NCBI GenBank assembly: GCA_963662175.1
Contig: OY759224.1
Coordinates: 31,877,489 to 31,941,488 of the forward strand
Direction: 5' to 3'
Source: Aradus depressus
Lineage: Eukaryota > Arthropoda > Insecta > Hemiptera > Aradidae
DNA: 64,000 nt
The translations under genes were made by a program, and so were the position numbers. The notes under the pieces were generated by a model. That model did not search any database and had not been told where the DNA came from. It saw only the letters and a list, made by a program, of their open reading frames with translations. Below, piece after piece: positions 19,113 through 29,374 of the stretch (positions are counted from its first letter, which is position 1; each line of letters starts with the position of its first letter).

Positions 19113-19467
19113 TTTTAAATTAGTATAGAGTAACTTGTTTTATAAACACTTAACGTTACCTTCATTATGGTTAAGTTAACTATACTCAGGGGAAGAGGGG
19201 ATGTACCATTAACCATCTAGATGAAACAGGAGGGGGGTAGTTAACCAAATGGTTACTTTAGCCAGTGTTAGCAGTATAGTTCATTTATATGTAAAATAGG
19301 AACATGAAGAGCATTTTCTCCTATCTTCATGAAACTTAGACTAATTAGTGTTTTCCCACTTTCATGATATTTATGCATATTAGCCAACAGACTGTTTTCA
19401 TGAAATATGCTTTAATTGAAAAATGTAAACTGATGAAGTGGTTGCTATTTAGAAAAACTTAGGTTGG

Positions 19468-19575
19468 TAGAGTCGGGCTCTCATGACAACATGTGTGACA
19501 ATAGAGCGCTCTGGAGTAGGCGATATGACCTCGAGGTAAAAGCCCGGGCATGAGTCACAATAAATAACTAAACTA
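19468..19575 (+). repeat. SINE-A 3' part
   Basis: Short, diverged copy with gagcgctctggagtaggcga and agcccgggcatgagtcacaa, ending in a CTAA-type tail. Confidence 0.78.
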
Positions 19576-19660
19576 ATCCAGTAATGAGTGGTGTCAGCGG
19601 TATTTTTTCGTTTCATTGTGGAGTGTAATTCTGAGAGTGACTTTCTTGTAGTTTCTTAGT

Positions 19661-19733
19661 TATTGTAATTCATGCCCGGGCTCTTACTATGAGTTCATAT
19701 CACCTACACCTACCGCTCTTTCATCACTCAGGT
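19661..19733 (-). repeat. SINE-A 3' part, minus
   Basis: catgcccgggctcttactat and the following block match the SINE 3' end. It lies inverted to the copy at 19468, about 90 bp away. Confidence 0.7.
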
Positions 19734-20141
19734 TCTGGAAGTGAGGGTTGAGAGTTTTTGTGGCTATCGTCGCTGAGTGTAGTTCTGACATAGTTGTCAC
19801 CTGAAGTCAGGCTCAAGAATAGCATATTTACCCCAAATATGAAAATAACTAGCCTTCTGACTGAACATGGAGGTAGCAGGGCTTCGTACCTGCACAGTTT
19901 TGGCCTAGCCACTGCATACTAGTGCCCCTGTGACGGACTCACCATTCAGACCTACCTGCATCTCCTCTAAGACTGCAGCATCACCACAGAGCGAAGAGCG
20001 AAGTTCATTCATTGAGGAGCTGAATATTTTCACTAATGTTATAGATTTTGTGAAAATTCAGAATCTGGACGAGTTCTAGAATGTGCTGTTTTGAATTGTT
20101 ATTTTCTTAATATGGTTTTGTCGTGGTTGCTTATTTTTCTT
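19734..20141. other. No gene seen
   Basis: Only a 62-residue chance frame on the minus strand. No repeat of the window is recognised. Confidence 0.55.
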
Positions 20142-20189
20142 TGTAGAAGAAATTCGAGGTTCTGTCATGTAAAAGAAAATTCAAAATTT

Positions 20190-20230
20190 GGCCAAAGTTT
20201 CGAAAACTATTTATTTTCTTTTTGAGGGCC
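20190..20230 (-). ncRNA. Hammerhead-like core, family H3, left arm
   Basis: On the minus strand: GGCC, CTCAAAA (for CTGAAGA), a hairpin, GAAAC, TTT, GGCC. GGCC and GGCC can form stem I. The CTGANGA block is mutated in this arm. Confidence 0.4.
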
Positions 20231-20311
20231 TTATAATGACTTGAGTGGATGTGTTTGGTGAAGGTGTTGTGAGTTTTGGTTCACCACACACATCCACTCA
20301 AGTCATTATAA

Positions 20312-20352
20312 GGCCCTGAAGAAGAAAATAAATAGTTTTCGGAACGTTGGCC
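20312..20352 (+). ncRNA. Hammerhead-like core, family H3, right arm
   Basis: GGCC (20312-20315), CTGAAGA (20316-20322), a hairpin with AAAAT and AGTTTTC, GGAA (for GAAA), CGTT, GGCC (20349-20352). The palindrome here would be ACGT. The GAAA block has one change in this arm. Confidence 0.42.
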
Positions 20353-20400
20353 AAATTTTGAATTTTTTTTTACATGACAGAACCTCGAATTCCTTCTACA

Positions 20401-20918
20401 TTGAAAAGATACTGTCGACATATTAATCATTATTTTCTTTGTTTATATTTGTTAGTTATTTATTATTATTATTTTTCAATTTAATCTTTGGTGATATATA
20501 AATATAAATAATATTTAGTTACATTCTGTACAGCAACATGTAATACCGCAAGGTGGAACATGTGGAATGTAAATGCTTCTTGTTCTACTGTGAAATTCTT
20601 CTTGGCTACTATGCAAAAAAAAAAAAAACCTTACTGTTTTTTTCTTACTTAAATAACTTATAAATAAATTTTATTTGAAGGAATGGTTTAGTTGAAATGC
20701 GAATTTTGGTTTTTTCACTGACTGAGATTTTTCTGTGATGCGTAGAGACACGGAGAACTGTGGGTTGGTACCCGCGAACCTGCTTGTTTAAAAGTAACAG
20801 TAAAATTTGATTTTCCCTTTGAAAGGGTTGGGGATATAGGATATGATTTGTGGGCTATTGTAAACTTTCCTAAGTGAGTTTACAGTTTATTTTCCAGGAT
20901 TCTCTCTGAAGGGATGCG
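20401..20918. other. No gene seen
   Basis: AT-rich, with an A run at about 20615-20627. Only chance frames. Confidence 0.55.
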
Positions 20919-20937
20919 CCCCCCCCCCCCCCCCCCC
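20919..20937. repeat. Poly(C) run, 19 C
   Basis: The only long run in this window with C on the plus strand, followed by CCACCCCCACC. Confidence 0.95.
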
Positions 20938-21234
20938 ACCCCCACCCCCGACAAAGTTATTAAAATGCAGCGAGCGAATGGTGGCCACAATACGGCCCTG
21001 ATTGGACCAAGCAACACCTCCTCCAGCAGCTAGTACCTTACTAATGAGACATTGTAATTCAAATTTTGTGCTGCAGCCCCAGCATTACTCCTCATTCAAC
21101 CCTCAGCTAATTGTCAACATTTTAATGTACTATTCTCAAACTTTTTTTCTTAAAATCTGTTTTTGAAGGAGGTCCAATTATTCAAATATTTGAACAGTTT
21201 TAGCGAAAGTAGGCCGGGGCCTATTTAAGGATCC

Positions 21235-21390
21235 CTATAAAATATGATAATTAAAATTATGTAAAATAAAATAAATAAATATAAAATAATAATTGAATTA
21301 ATAATTAAATGAAATTAAATAAAATTATTATCACATTTCCTGTAGAAATTTTATAGCTGGTCTTCTACTAAATTTTGATTTCTACAGTAG
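21235..21390 (-). repeat. Retroelement tail family T2, minus copy
   Basis: The reverse complement of cacatttcctgtagaaattt and the flanking sequence matches 40860-40990. The plus copy ends in gtaaatatgacaaataaac plus poly(A), as LINE 3' ends do. Confidence 0.6.
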
Positions 21391-21484
21391 GTAATTTCCG
21401 AAAATGGTCCTAAAAAAATTATCGAAAGTTCGAAACGTGCAATTTTTAAGAAAATACATGTATTTAAAAAAAAATCATTTAACA

Positions 21485-21790
21485 AACTTTTCATTTGGAT
21501 TTCTTCTAAATTCACTAAAGAGATGCCATATTGTTTTTCTACATTTTTTAAAAATGTTAAATCTAATCCAAAGGTATAAATTATCTTACTGGGTAGCAGG
21601 GAAATGAATAGCATAGAATAAGAGAACAAATATTTGGGTTTATTTCACTTAAACCTACATTATAAAGTTAACTAAATATTGAACAATAAAAAAAAATGAA
21701 ATTATTTTTGAAAAGAAATCTTATAAACTAATTAGGTACTTAAAACTAAATAAAATGTTATTTTGGGCCCATATATGTACATATAAACCT
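21485..21790. repeat. Dispersed repeat R3, copy 1
   Basis: About 300 bp related to 54463-54800 in the same orientation (tttcatttggatttcttcta, tagcatagaataagagaaca, aaacctacattataaa). The coding content is nil. Confidence 0.75.
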
Positions 21791-21919
21791 TTAAGGTCTG
21801 TCGAACCAACGTTTTAATCATTATTTATATTACTTTTTCTTGTTTTTCCCTTTTTTGTATTTTTATTAGCATTTTATTTATTTATTTATGTATATTTATA
21901 TTTTATAATTGTTATTATT

Positions 21920-22071
21920 ATTATTATTTTTTGTATTTTGTACATGGTGGCACATGAGAATGTCCCGAAATGTTGTGAAAGACACTTCGGGAAAAGTTAT
22001 AATATCAACAAATATTATCTTAATTTAAAATAAATTTTAAAAAATTATCAACTTTACTCGTATTTATTATA
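21920..22071 (+). repeat. Element X, left part, with H4 hammerhead-like motif
   Basis: catgagaatgtcccgaaatg and gacacttcgggaaaag correspond to the block at 8600-8660. GGCACAT and ATGTCCC form the hairpin, followed by GAAA. The CTGATGA block is eroded. It is interrupted by SINE-A at 22072. Confidence 0.65.
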
Positions 22072-22425
22072 GGTTTAGGTTTAGGTTTAGGTTTTATGAC
22101 TCATGCCCGGGCTTTAACTACGAGGTCATATCGCCTACTACCAGAGCGCTCTATCGTCACTCTGGTGGACATGAGCCCGACTCTACTGTGGGAGTCCTAA
22201 ATTTTGCCTACCCTAAATTTTTATTCACATAAGGCAGGGGTCTTTAACGAGTACCTGACATCGTACAGACTCGAGACCATCGCTTAACGTCCCATCCGAA
22301 GGACGGCGTGCTTAAGTTTATTTTACCTCCCAGATAAAATAAACTAAGGGCCTCGGTCGGGCTACGAACCCACAACCTTGAGCTCAGAAGTCAAGCACGC
22401 TTACCACTGAGCTACCGGCGCCCTC
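22072..22425 (-). repeat. SINE-A, full length, with 13-bp target duplication
   Basis: cgtatttattata flanks both sides (22059-22071, 22426-22438). The head, body and 3' end are complete. The tail is (TTTAGG)n when read on the plus strand, instead of the TTAGG or TTAGGG tails of the other full copies. Confidence 0.93.
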
Positions 22426-22670
22426 CGTATTTATTATATACCTTCTTAATTATTATTTTTGTACTCATATGTTCAAGTATTTATTATTCTTTTTTATTTT
22501 ATTTTTAGTAGTATTTTTAATTCTAATCCCTGTCTGTCAGACTCTAAGAGTTAATATCTGTTTATGTATCTAATCTATAAGCTATCTTAATGTATACATT
22601 CTTATGACGTATCCTATTACCATGTTATGGTTTAACGGAAATAAATATTATTATTATTACTATTACACAT
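22426..22670 (+). repeat. Element X, 3' part
   Basis: atgacgtatcctattaccat and gtttaacggaaataaat followed by an ATT repeat give the same 3' end as at 11240 and 30770. The tandem array found in the first copy is single-copy here. Confidence 0.75.
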
Positions 22671-23170
22671 GTAGTGAACATTTTTGAAAGTATAGTCAGC
22701 ATGTGAAGTGATAAAGGTGGAAGGATGCAATATGAGATGTGTTTGTAAAAAAAAATTGTGTAACTTATTATATTTTCCAGTGACGTCACGGCATGTACGA
22801 TTAAGTTTTTAAAATGGGCACTATATATATATATATTTTTAAATAAATTAGTTCGTACATTTTTATAAAATGTTTTAATAGTTTTTTTCTTCCCTTAATC
22901 CCTCTCAATTAATTAAAGACTTCAAAGTTTGTGAGTTCTACGAATCAACGCCTTTGGAAAGTACCAATTCGGGAAATAGTTAATTTTTTATTAAATAATT
23001 TTATTAAAAATCGGCATTTATTTTTTTTTCATTAATTGGTACAGGGGAACGTAGCTTCGTTTCTGTCTAGAGTTATTTATAACAAATTATTGGAGCTTAA
23101 CTCAAATATGTTTATTACATTTTTTTTTTTATTAATTATTAATTCTATTTTTATTCAGTAAATTCATTTA
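22671..23170. other. No gene seen; AT-rich
   Basis: Chance frames only, with T runs near 23120. Confidence 0.55.
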
Positions 23171-23412
23171 GTACATTTAGATTCAATTTAATTCAGTTTA
23201 ATGATTTTTTGTATACTATATTTATTTATTTATTAGAGTCATTATTAACATTTTAGATTTATTATTTACAATTATTACAAATTGGTTCCCCACAAGGGAT
23301 GCCAATTTGTCATAATTGTAAATAATAAATCTAAAATGTTAATAATTACTCTAATAAATAAATATAGTATAAAAAAAATTATTAAACTGAATAAAATTGA
23401 ATCTAAATGTAC
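23171..23412. mobile_element. Fold-back MITE, about 112-bp arms
   Basis: 23171-23286 and 23303-23412 are near-perfect inverted repeats around a 16-bp loop. Terminal sequence is GTACATTTAGATTCAATTT. The element is entirely palindromic and non-coding. Confidence 0.9.
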
Positions 23413-24009
23413 TTTCCAAACAAAACAGTAGTCAGGAGAGATGTCAGATATTTAAACATTAAGACAGAGAATTTGTCTTTATTATATGTTAGTGAAGAGA
23501 GAAGAGAGGGTGAGAGTTGTATTTTTGTGTTCATGTTAATATTTGTAGAGCTGAGTTCTCTTTATTACCGTCAAGAAATAAGAGATGTTCCTTTGATGCG
23601 GTCTCCGGAACAGACTTGGCAGAGGGCGCCCTGAGGCACCAGACCTCCAAACTTGTAATTAAGAGCAAAGAGGAAACAGTCTAGTGAAGGTGGCGTCTAT
23701 AAATCCCCAGGAGAAGGTAGGAGTACTGTACAGGGGGAAAGGTAAATCCTAAATAGTTAACTTTACCCAAGGGTGAAATCAGCGGAGAGCCACGTATTAC
23801 CCCATTCTAACATATAGAATTACATTCAGAGGTAATTCTGTAAGGTTGATGGTCTTAAATCTAAGCAAGGTGGCTCCTCTGGGAGATAGACCTTCAGTAT
23901 AACAGGCAAAACATTATAGAAACAATTTTATAATAAATAATTGAATAATAATTATTCCTGAAAACGACTCTGTATACTTTCATAGCATCAATGTAGACAA
24001 TAGAAGAAG
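23413..24009. other. No gene seen
   Basis: Contains a 75-residue frame (23407-23634) that begins inside the fold-back and has no recognisable motif. The GC-richer part 23590-23780 has no assignable feature. Confidence 0.5.
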
Positions 24010-24074
24010 TGAAGGCTTCCATCGGTTGGAACGTTAAGCGATGGTCCCGAGTCTATCCGATGTCAGGTACTCAT
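24010..24074 (+). repeat. SINE-A, part 1, split by an H2 insertion
   Basis: ttaagcgatggtcccgagtc to tgtcaggtactcat. It continues at 24715, so the element between was inserted later. Confidence 0.85.
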
Positions 24075-24714
24075 AAAAATAAAAGACGTTGTCTTCCCAG
24101 TTTTTTATTTTAAACCAGAACCGGTTTTCGACGCAACAACGTCATCATCTGTGGTTTTTCTATGATACAATAATAAAATATACAAATAATGATAAGTATA
24201 AATAACTCTTAAAGCATCAGGGTACAGAGTAATTAGATAAAAATTATAAACTTACTTACCCCACCCACACAGCACAGCGGTTAATGGACAACTGGCATAG
24301 CTCTAAGGGGTGGGGATAGCTAGGTTCACTCACACTCTCTACATACAAAACCATTCATTCTAATATACACAATAACTAAAACAAGTCTGCGGCCATACAG
24401 CCAAAGGAATTATTGGTTTTCAAACTCAAACTGTCCAATTATTGGTGTGTTTTAAAAATAAATAAATACATTTTTAAAAATAAATAAATATCTACAATTT
24501 TTAAAAATATTATCACAGACTTTAAATTATATAAGATCAAATACACATAATAAATATCTTCATAAAAACTAACCAAAAAACGTTTACATCTGCTACTTTT
24601 TTGTTAAGACTGTTGACCCAGGTCTTCCCTTGGTACCCTCGTGCAACAGTGCCACTCTATGCCACTATGCCACTCAGTGCCACTCTACGGGTAGTATGCC
24701 CCGTACTATGACAT
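24075..24714 (-). mobile_element. H2 element insertion, 640 bp, with 15-bp target duplication
   Basis: atgtcaggtactcat lies on both sides (24060-24074, 24715-24729) and occurs once in uninterrupted SINE-A copies, so both borders are firm. On the minus strand the 3' end is acgtcttttattttt. It carries a hammerhead-like core near that end and no reverse transcriptase. The 5' side contains degenerate repeats of a gtggcatagtggca type. It could be a 5'-truncated Penelope-like element or a non-autonomous relative. Confidence 0.75.
24112..24157 (-). ncRNA. Hammerhead-like core, family H2, best-preserved
   Basis: On the minus strand: AAACCA, CAGATGA (CTGATGA with one change at U4), bulged T, GACG-loop-CGTC, GAAAACCGGTTC, TGGTTT. 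Stem I is a perfect 6 bp (AAACCA/TGGTTT), stem II a perfect 4 bp, and stem III the palindrome AACCGGTT. The partial copy at 44095-44101 keeps the normal CTGATGA. Predicted cleavage is after the C of TTC. The U4 change should disable this copy. Confidence 0.6.
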
Positions 24715-24890
24715 ATGTCAGGTACTCATTCGTGACCCCTGCCCTAGGTGAATAAAAATTTAATGTAGACAAAATTTAAGACTCACATAGAGTCCGGCTC
24801 ATGTCCACCAGAGTGATGAAAGAGCGCTCTGGTAGTAGGCGATATGACCTCGTAGTTAAAGCCCGAGCATGAGTCTTAATAACTAACAAT
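24715..24890 (+). repeat. SINE-A, part 2
   Basis: Resumes at atgtcaggtactcat and runs to agcccgagcatgagtcttaa, with a CTAAC tail. Confidence 0.85.
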
Positions 24891-24944
24891 AGAAGTGTCA
24901 GAACTGGAAGCTCTGCGAATGTAGGCTCTACCTCGAGCTTAACG

Positions 24945-25130
24945 CCACCGAAATTATAGAGGTCAAATTGCCTACTACCAGAGCGTTCTTTCGTCGCTCT
25001 GGAGGTTTATTCAAGTAGGGTAGGGGGTCTTTAACGAGTAACTGACATTCTATTGTCTCAGGACATGCTCGAGTTTTATTCACATCTCAGATGAAAAACT
25101 TAAGAGCCTCTGCTGGGTTTCGAAACCGAT
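24945..25130 (-). repeat. SINE-A, diverged, minus
   Basis: gcctactaccagagcgttct, ggtctttaacgagtaactga and gctgggtttcgaaaccgata are present in order. It is shortened in the middle. Confidence 0.78.
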
Positions 25131-25361
25131 ACCCGAACAATATATTATCGTGATAAGGAGATTTCTAATTGTAAATTCTTTGGGGCTCTATAACTTTATT
25201 AATATTGATGTTATCTGAACGATTGGAATTTTTGGATGAAATCAATTTTTCGATAGGGACGAACCAAGGAAGAACCAAAGAACCAAAACTAAGCAAACGT
25301 CAAAATATAGAAAAAGAACATTACATTTTTATGACATTAGTGGCCACTGTACTGTATAGTG

Positions 25362-25608
25362 CCACTCTACGAGGTCATGTCGCTACTATCGTACGTGAGC
25401 CCGACTCTACTCTGTCCTAATTTTTGCCTACTCTGATTTTGTTACATAGGATAGCCTAGTCTAGACAAGGCAGATGCTTGGGACCATCGCTTAATGTGCT
25501 ATGCAAAAGGACGGCATGCTCAAATTTCTACCTCCCAAATAAAAAAAAACCTAAAGGCCACGGCCGGGTCTCGAATTGGCGATCTTGAGCTCTGAGCCAC
25601 CGACGCCC
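25362..25608 (-). repeat. SINE-A, diverged, minus
   Basis: tctacgaggtcatgtcgcta, ggaccatcgcttaatgtgct, gatcttgagctctgagccac mark 3' end, body and head. Many substitutions show an old copy. Confidence 0.8.
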
Positions 25609-26068
25609 ACGTCAATCCATGTTGTCTGTGTATTGATCAGGGAGTGGGCGCATGTTGATTAAGTTACTGGAGTATTGCTGTTTATAAAACCCAAGTGCTC
25701 GTTAGAGGGGATCCGGGTTCCTGCTCTGGGATTATAATACAAGAGTACAGGACTAATTAAACAGTTCAACAGTGGCTTCTGGTCCCATACAACAACCTCT
25801 GTGTGTATCCTCTACAGGTCCTGGATGTACGGACACAGTTTTGTCCTATACTGACGTCACCTTAACCCCAAACCAGATTGGATCACATTAACACAACCCC
25901 CTAATTAAGCTCCTCCCTATTTATACTTCACTGAACTAATTACATTGTCTTGTAAATTGTGTTATTGTAATTTCTGGTAAGTTTATTATAAAGACAAGTT
26001 AAACATTGGCGTAGCCAGAAGAGAGGGGCGCCTTTTACGTGTTGAGAATATTTAATTGTCTTCCATTG
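25609..26068. other. No gene seen
   Basis: A moderately GC-balanced stretch with no frame over 60 codons and no recognised repeat. Confidence 0.5.
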
Positions 26069-26208
26069 CCCTATATCCTGGGACCTAGTACTATGTCCTG
26101 GGACCTAGCCTTATGTTCTGGGACCTAGCCCTATGTCCTGGCACCTAGCCTTATGTCCTGGGACCTGGCCCTATGTCCTGGGACCTAGCCCAATGTCCTG
26201 GGATCCAG
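26069..26208. repeat. 20-bp minisatellite, about 7 copies
   Basis: Unit ctatgtcctgggacctagcc with single-base variants. It reads in one direction only. Confidence 0.93.
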
Positions 26209-26289
26209 AAGAGTCGGGATTTCTTTTCATGCGCTCCGTCATTGAGTGAGTCTGCACACTCCCTTAAGCTTTGTGTTTATTTCAAATGG

Positions 26290-26800
26290 TTGGAAACGCA
26301 GACTACGAGCTTTTTCTTCTTTTTACTTTACTTACTTACTTTCCCTGGCGCTACGGTTCTTGTAGAACCTGGACCTCCACAACGATCTTCCGCCATTTTT
26401 CTCTATCCTCGGCCTCCCGTCTCCATCTTATCACACCCATCGTTCTGAGGCCATCCTCCACGTCCTCCAGACAACGTAAGCGGGGGTACCTCTTATTTTT
26501 TGTCCTCCCGGGTGTCCCTCCAGTATCCTCCTCGGCAATCTGTCTGGTTCCATCCTCTGTAAATTCCCGAGCCATCGCAGCCGCCCCTGCTTCACAAAGG
26601 CCACCAGGTCCTGGCTCTTGTACAGATCCCTCAGCTCTCTATTGCTCCTCCATCTATCCCCCTCTGGAGTAGCGCCGTATATCTTCCTCAATACCTTCCT
26701 CTCCCACGTATTGAGTAAGACTTCGTCCCTCCCAGTCAGGACTCAGGTTTCATTCGCATATGTGACGACCGGTCTCAGGGCTGTTTCATTCTCTATTTAC
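26290..26800 (-). pseudogene. RTE-like LINE, C-terminal end with frameshift
   Basis: Minus-strand frames give LRPVVTYANET near 26780, then LNTWERKVLRKIYGATPEGD, RLRWLGNLQRMEPDRLPRRI and, after a frameshift near 26500, LRTMGVIRWRREAEDREKWR. These are the thumb and C-terminal motifs of insect endonuclease-reverse-transcriptase elements of RTE type. The catalytic part is absent. The 3' end is gtagcgccagg followed by an AAGT repeat. It is homologous to 60456-60880. Confidence 0.8.
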
Positions 26801-26879
26801 TTTTAAAATAGGTAAATAAAATAGATAAATGAGGTAAAAAAACTGTCCACAAAGCGAATCTCAATTTTTTTTATTTTTT

Positions 26880-27590
26880 TTTTTCGTGAACACGATAACT
26901 CCCGATAGAATGAATGTATCGACACGAAATTTTATATGTGAATCCAGAACCTCTCTAACGTCGAGTTTTTCAGTCAAATCCATTCAAGGGAAGGGGGATA
27001 TTAGAGGGGAGGCTTAACATAAAAGCTCTTATAATTGCCGATAAAATGAATATATCGACAGAAATGTTATATGTGTGACCGCAACCCCATATGGACACCT
27101 TTCAATACCTATCCAGCCAAATTGGTAAAAGGGGAGATTAGGGATGAGGCTTACAATTCACTCAAAAACTTCAATAACTGCCGTTGTAATGAATGTATGT
27201 ATTGACATAAAATTTCATATGTGAATTCAAAACCCCATAAGAACGACACTTATACATTTTCATGGGAATTGGGAGAAAGAAGAGGGGGGCTCAACACAAA
27301 AAACCCAATAACTGCAAATGAAATGAATGCATCGACATGAAATTTTATATTTAGAGTCGAACCCCAATGGAGACATAACCTGTCCAATTTCAGCTATATC
27401 GGCTGAAGGGAAGAGGGAGTTCACGGGAAAGGCTCTATTCAAAAACCCTAATAACTGCCGATCTCGTAAATTTATCGATACAAAATTAGCGCAAACAGTC
27501 GACTGGTTATGGAGGAGGAGCGAAAAGTTAATTGATTAATTCCTTCTGGGGAAGTACACTGCTAGTGATCCACCAGAGACTTTTCTTTTT
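26880..27590 (+). repeat. Rep-B, longest copy, at least four modules
   Basis: The module (ataactgccgatgaaatgaa, cgacacgaaattttatatg, about 30 bp, then a ccaatttcagctatatcggc-like block and an aagggaagggggatta block) recurs about every 120-150 bp. The plus-strand end gtgatccaccagagac follows at 27565. No long frame runs through it. The copy is useful as a reference for the family. Confidence 0.82.
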
Positions 27591-27879
27591 TAAGGGCTGC
27601 TATAAAAAGGGTGTTATTTTAATGAAGTACATAATAGCCTCCCTTGGTAGACTCAACAACCTACATCCTAATAAAGAGGTTCACCTTTATTCCCAGATAT
27701 GCAGGTATGGGAGAGTCCTTAAGCCGAGATAATTAAGGTTCAACATTAAAAAACATTTAGGTACACTTTACCACATCACTTTACCTATCTTAGCCTGCTT
27801 ATTACTTCCTTAGATATATCATGTTGGGTTCTCAACAGAATTTCATGTTTTCTGACCCCTCGATAACTTAAATTTAAAA

Positions 27880-27965
27880 TTGATGTCTTGACACACCACA
27901 AATCCACCACGACGCCTCAAGCGGATATGGCAGGGGGACCTGCTCCAGGACTAGCCTGGACTCCT
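27880..27965 (-). mobile_element. LINE family L4, 3' part beyond a Transib insertion
   Basis: Reverse complement of agtcctggagcaggtcccc and neighbouring sequence; matches 49090-49173. It was contiguous with 29375-29945 before Transib inserted. Confidence 0.8.
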
Positions 27966-27970
27966 CGTCG

Positions 27971-29374
27971 CACATAGGTTGATTTAAAGGATTTAGGCGG
28001 CCAAAAGTCAAATTTTAAAAGTGACGTTAAAAATACCAAAATAATCCCATAGCCAAAGGAATGTCTCAGTAACAATAATTTATCATGCCCACTCGCGAAT
28101 CTTTTACCGCGTACGCGCGCAAGGTAGTTAAACCTCCGCTTCTCACTGTTTACATATCATTGTTATCAACGCTCTCAGTGTTAACATTTGACCCTAGAGA
28201 AATTTGGTGTTTTCCCTCTAATCTTTTGAAGTGATTGTGATGGATTCGGATAATTCAGGTAAAATCAATATTTCTTGATATGTTTAAACCATTTTTAACG
28301 TTGTTTTGTATTATTTGTAGAGCTATAAAAAAAGGTTGTTTTCTAATGGAATTGTTACTTAATTTTCATGTTTATAAGACATTTTGTTATATTATCGCCT
28401 CCTCTCGGCTAATGCTTGTTATTGTATCGTATACTTTATATATTAGGCTAATTATTGACCTACGATTTGAGTGCGGATAGCTGCAGATAACCAAGTTATA
28501 GATTTTTTTATGGATGACATCACAAAATTAAATAAAATCAACTTTCGTTTCATATGTAGATGCGATTTTCTTGGTTTTAGGAACACCTGGTACTTCGGGT
28601 ACAAAAATAGTGAGCCGTAAATATCTTTACGATCAAATGCAACAGCAAGATTTGCCTAATTTGGATGAAAAAAATGAAATATCTGTAAAATCACCTGTTG
28701 TCCTGTTATGGTGACACACCAGATAATCTAAGCAGTTTAGAACACTTCTTTTGTACCACTTCGAATAATTTGTGGCAAAGAAGACAAACAAATAATTAGA
28801 CCAATACGATTTAGGTTTGTCAAAGAATCCACTGATGTAACAAAGGAGGAAATGAGTTACGTTGAAGAATCTGCCAAGAAGTTGACACCTACTGAAGTCA
28901 TTTTGCATGGGAGCAAATTCATGTTTTAAGATGACGATGATCGATGGCTGCAACCGATACAAAATCTGCAAGTCTGTGTTATAGCAACATCTAAAGACTT
29001 TAACAGTCTGACCCAAAAGTTAAATACAAGTTCAACGGCTATTGATTTTGGACTATCGTTACTACACGCCAGGATTCGATTGTTCGAAAGCGTTTTACAT
29101 CTGGCGTACAAATTGCCAGTAAAAAAGTCTAGAGAGGAGAGAACTGACTAAGAAAAAAAGTTCGAAGTGCTTACGAAAAAATATATTCTTTTTTAAACAT
29201 ATAATTTTTTTCCTTCAAAATTCTGTCTTTTATTTCTAATTTTTTTCACTTTTTAGCGGGGAAAATATGCTAATTTTACAAAGGGCAATACTTTACAATA
29301 AGATATATGATTTAAAGTCAAAATACACTGTAAAATAATTTTGACCGTCTAAATCCTTAAAATCAACCTATGTG
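27971..29374 (+). mobile_element. Transib transposon, degenerate, with 5-bp target duplication
   Basis: Ends are CACATAGGTTGATTTAAAGG and the complement TTAAAATCAACCTATGTG, giving TIRs of about 35 bp. CGTCG lies on both sides (27966-27970, 29375-29379); a GC-rich 5-bp CGNCG-type duplication and CACA-type ends are typical of Transib. The related LINE sequence at 49045-49180 shows the site uninterrupted. The 1404-bp element is an internally deleted copy with a broken transposase. Confidence 0.82.
28240..29151 (+). pseudogene. Transib/RAG1-like transposase remnant
   Basis: A short first exon (ATG at 28240, reading MDSDNSG) is followed by a GT at 28259 and an AG at 28580 that keep frame into TPGTSGTKIVSRKYLYDQMQ. 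A stop and at least two frameshifts follow near 28710 and 28770. Then come RPIRFRFVKESTDVTKEEMS, a TMIDG block near 28935, TSKDFNSL, and DFGLSLLHARIRLFESVLHL up to a stop at 29149-29151. The order RPI-x-F, TMIDG, CY/TSKDFN, LSxLHAxIRxFE fits the central part of Transib transposases, relatives of the RAG1 core. The C-terminal third, including the final catalytic Glu region, is missing. It cannot be active. Confidence 0.65.

Larger units (their letters stand above)
20142..20400. mobile_element. H3 fold-back element, about 120-bp arms
   Basis: 20142-20262 and 20280-20400 are inverted copies with a 17-bp loop. The outward ends are gtagaaga-type, the inner ends ggtgaa/ttcacc. Each arm contains one hammerhead-like core oriented outward. 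The arms have different mutations in the core, and their consensus is intact. Confidence 0.85.
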
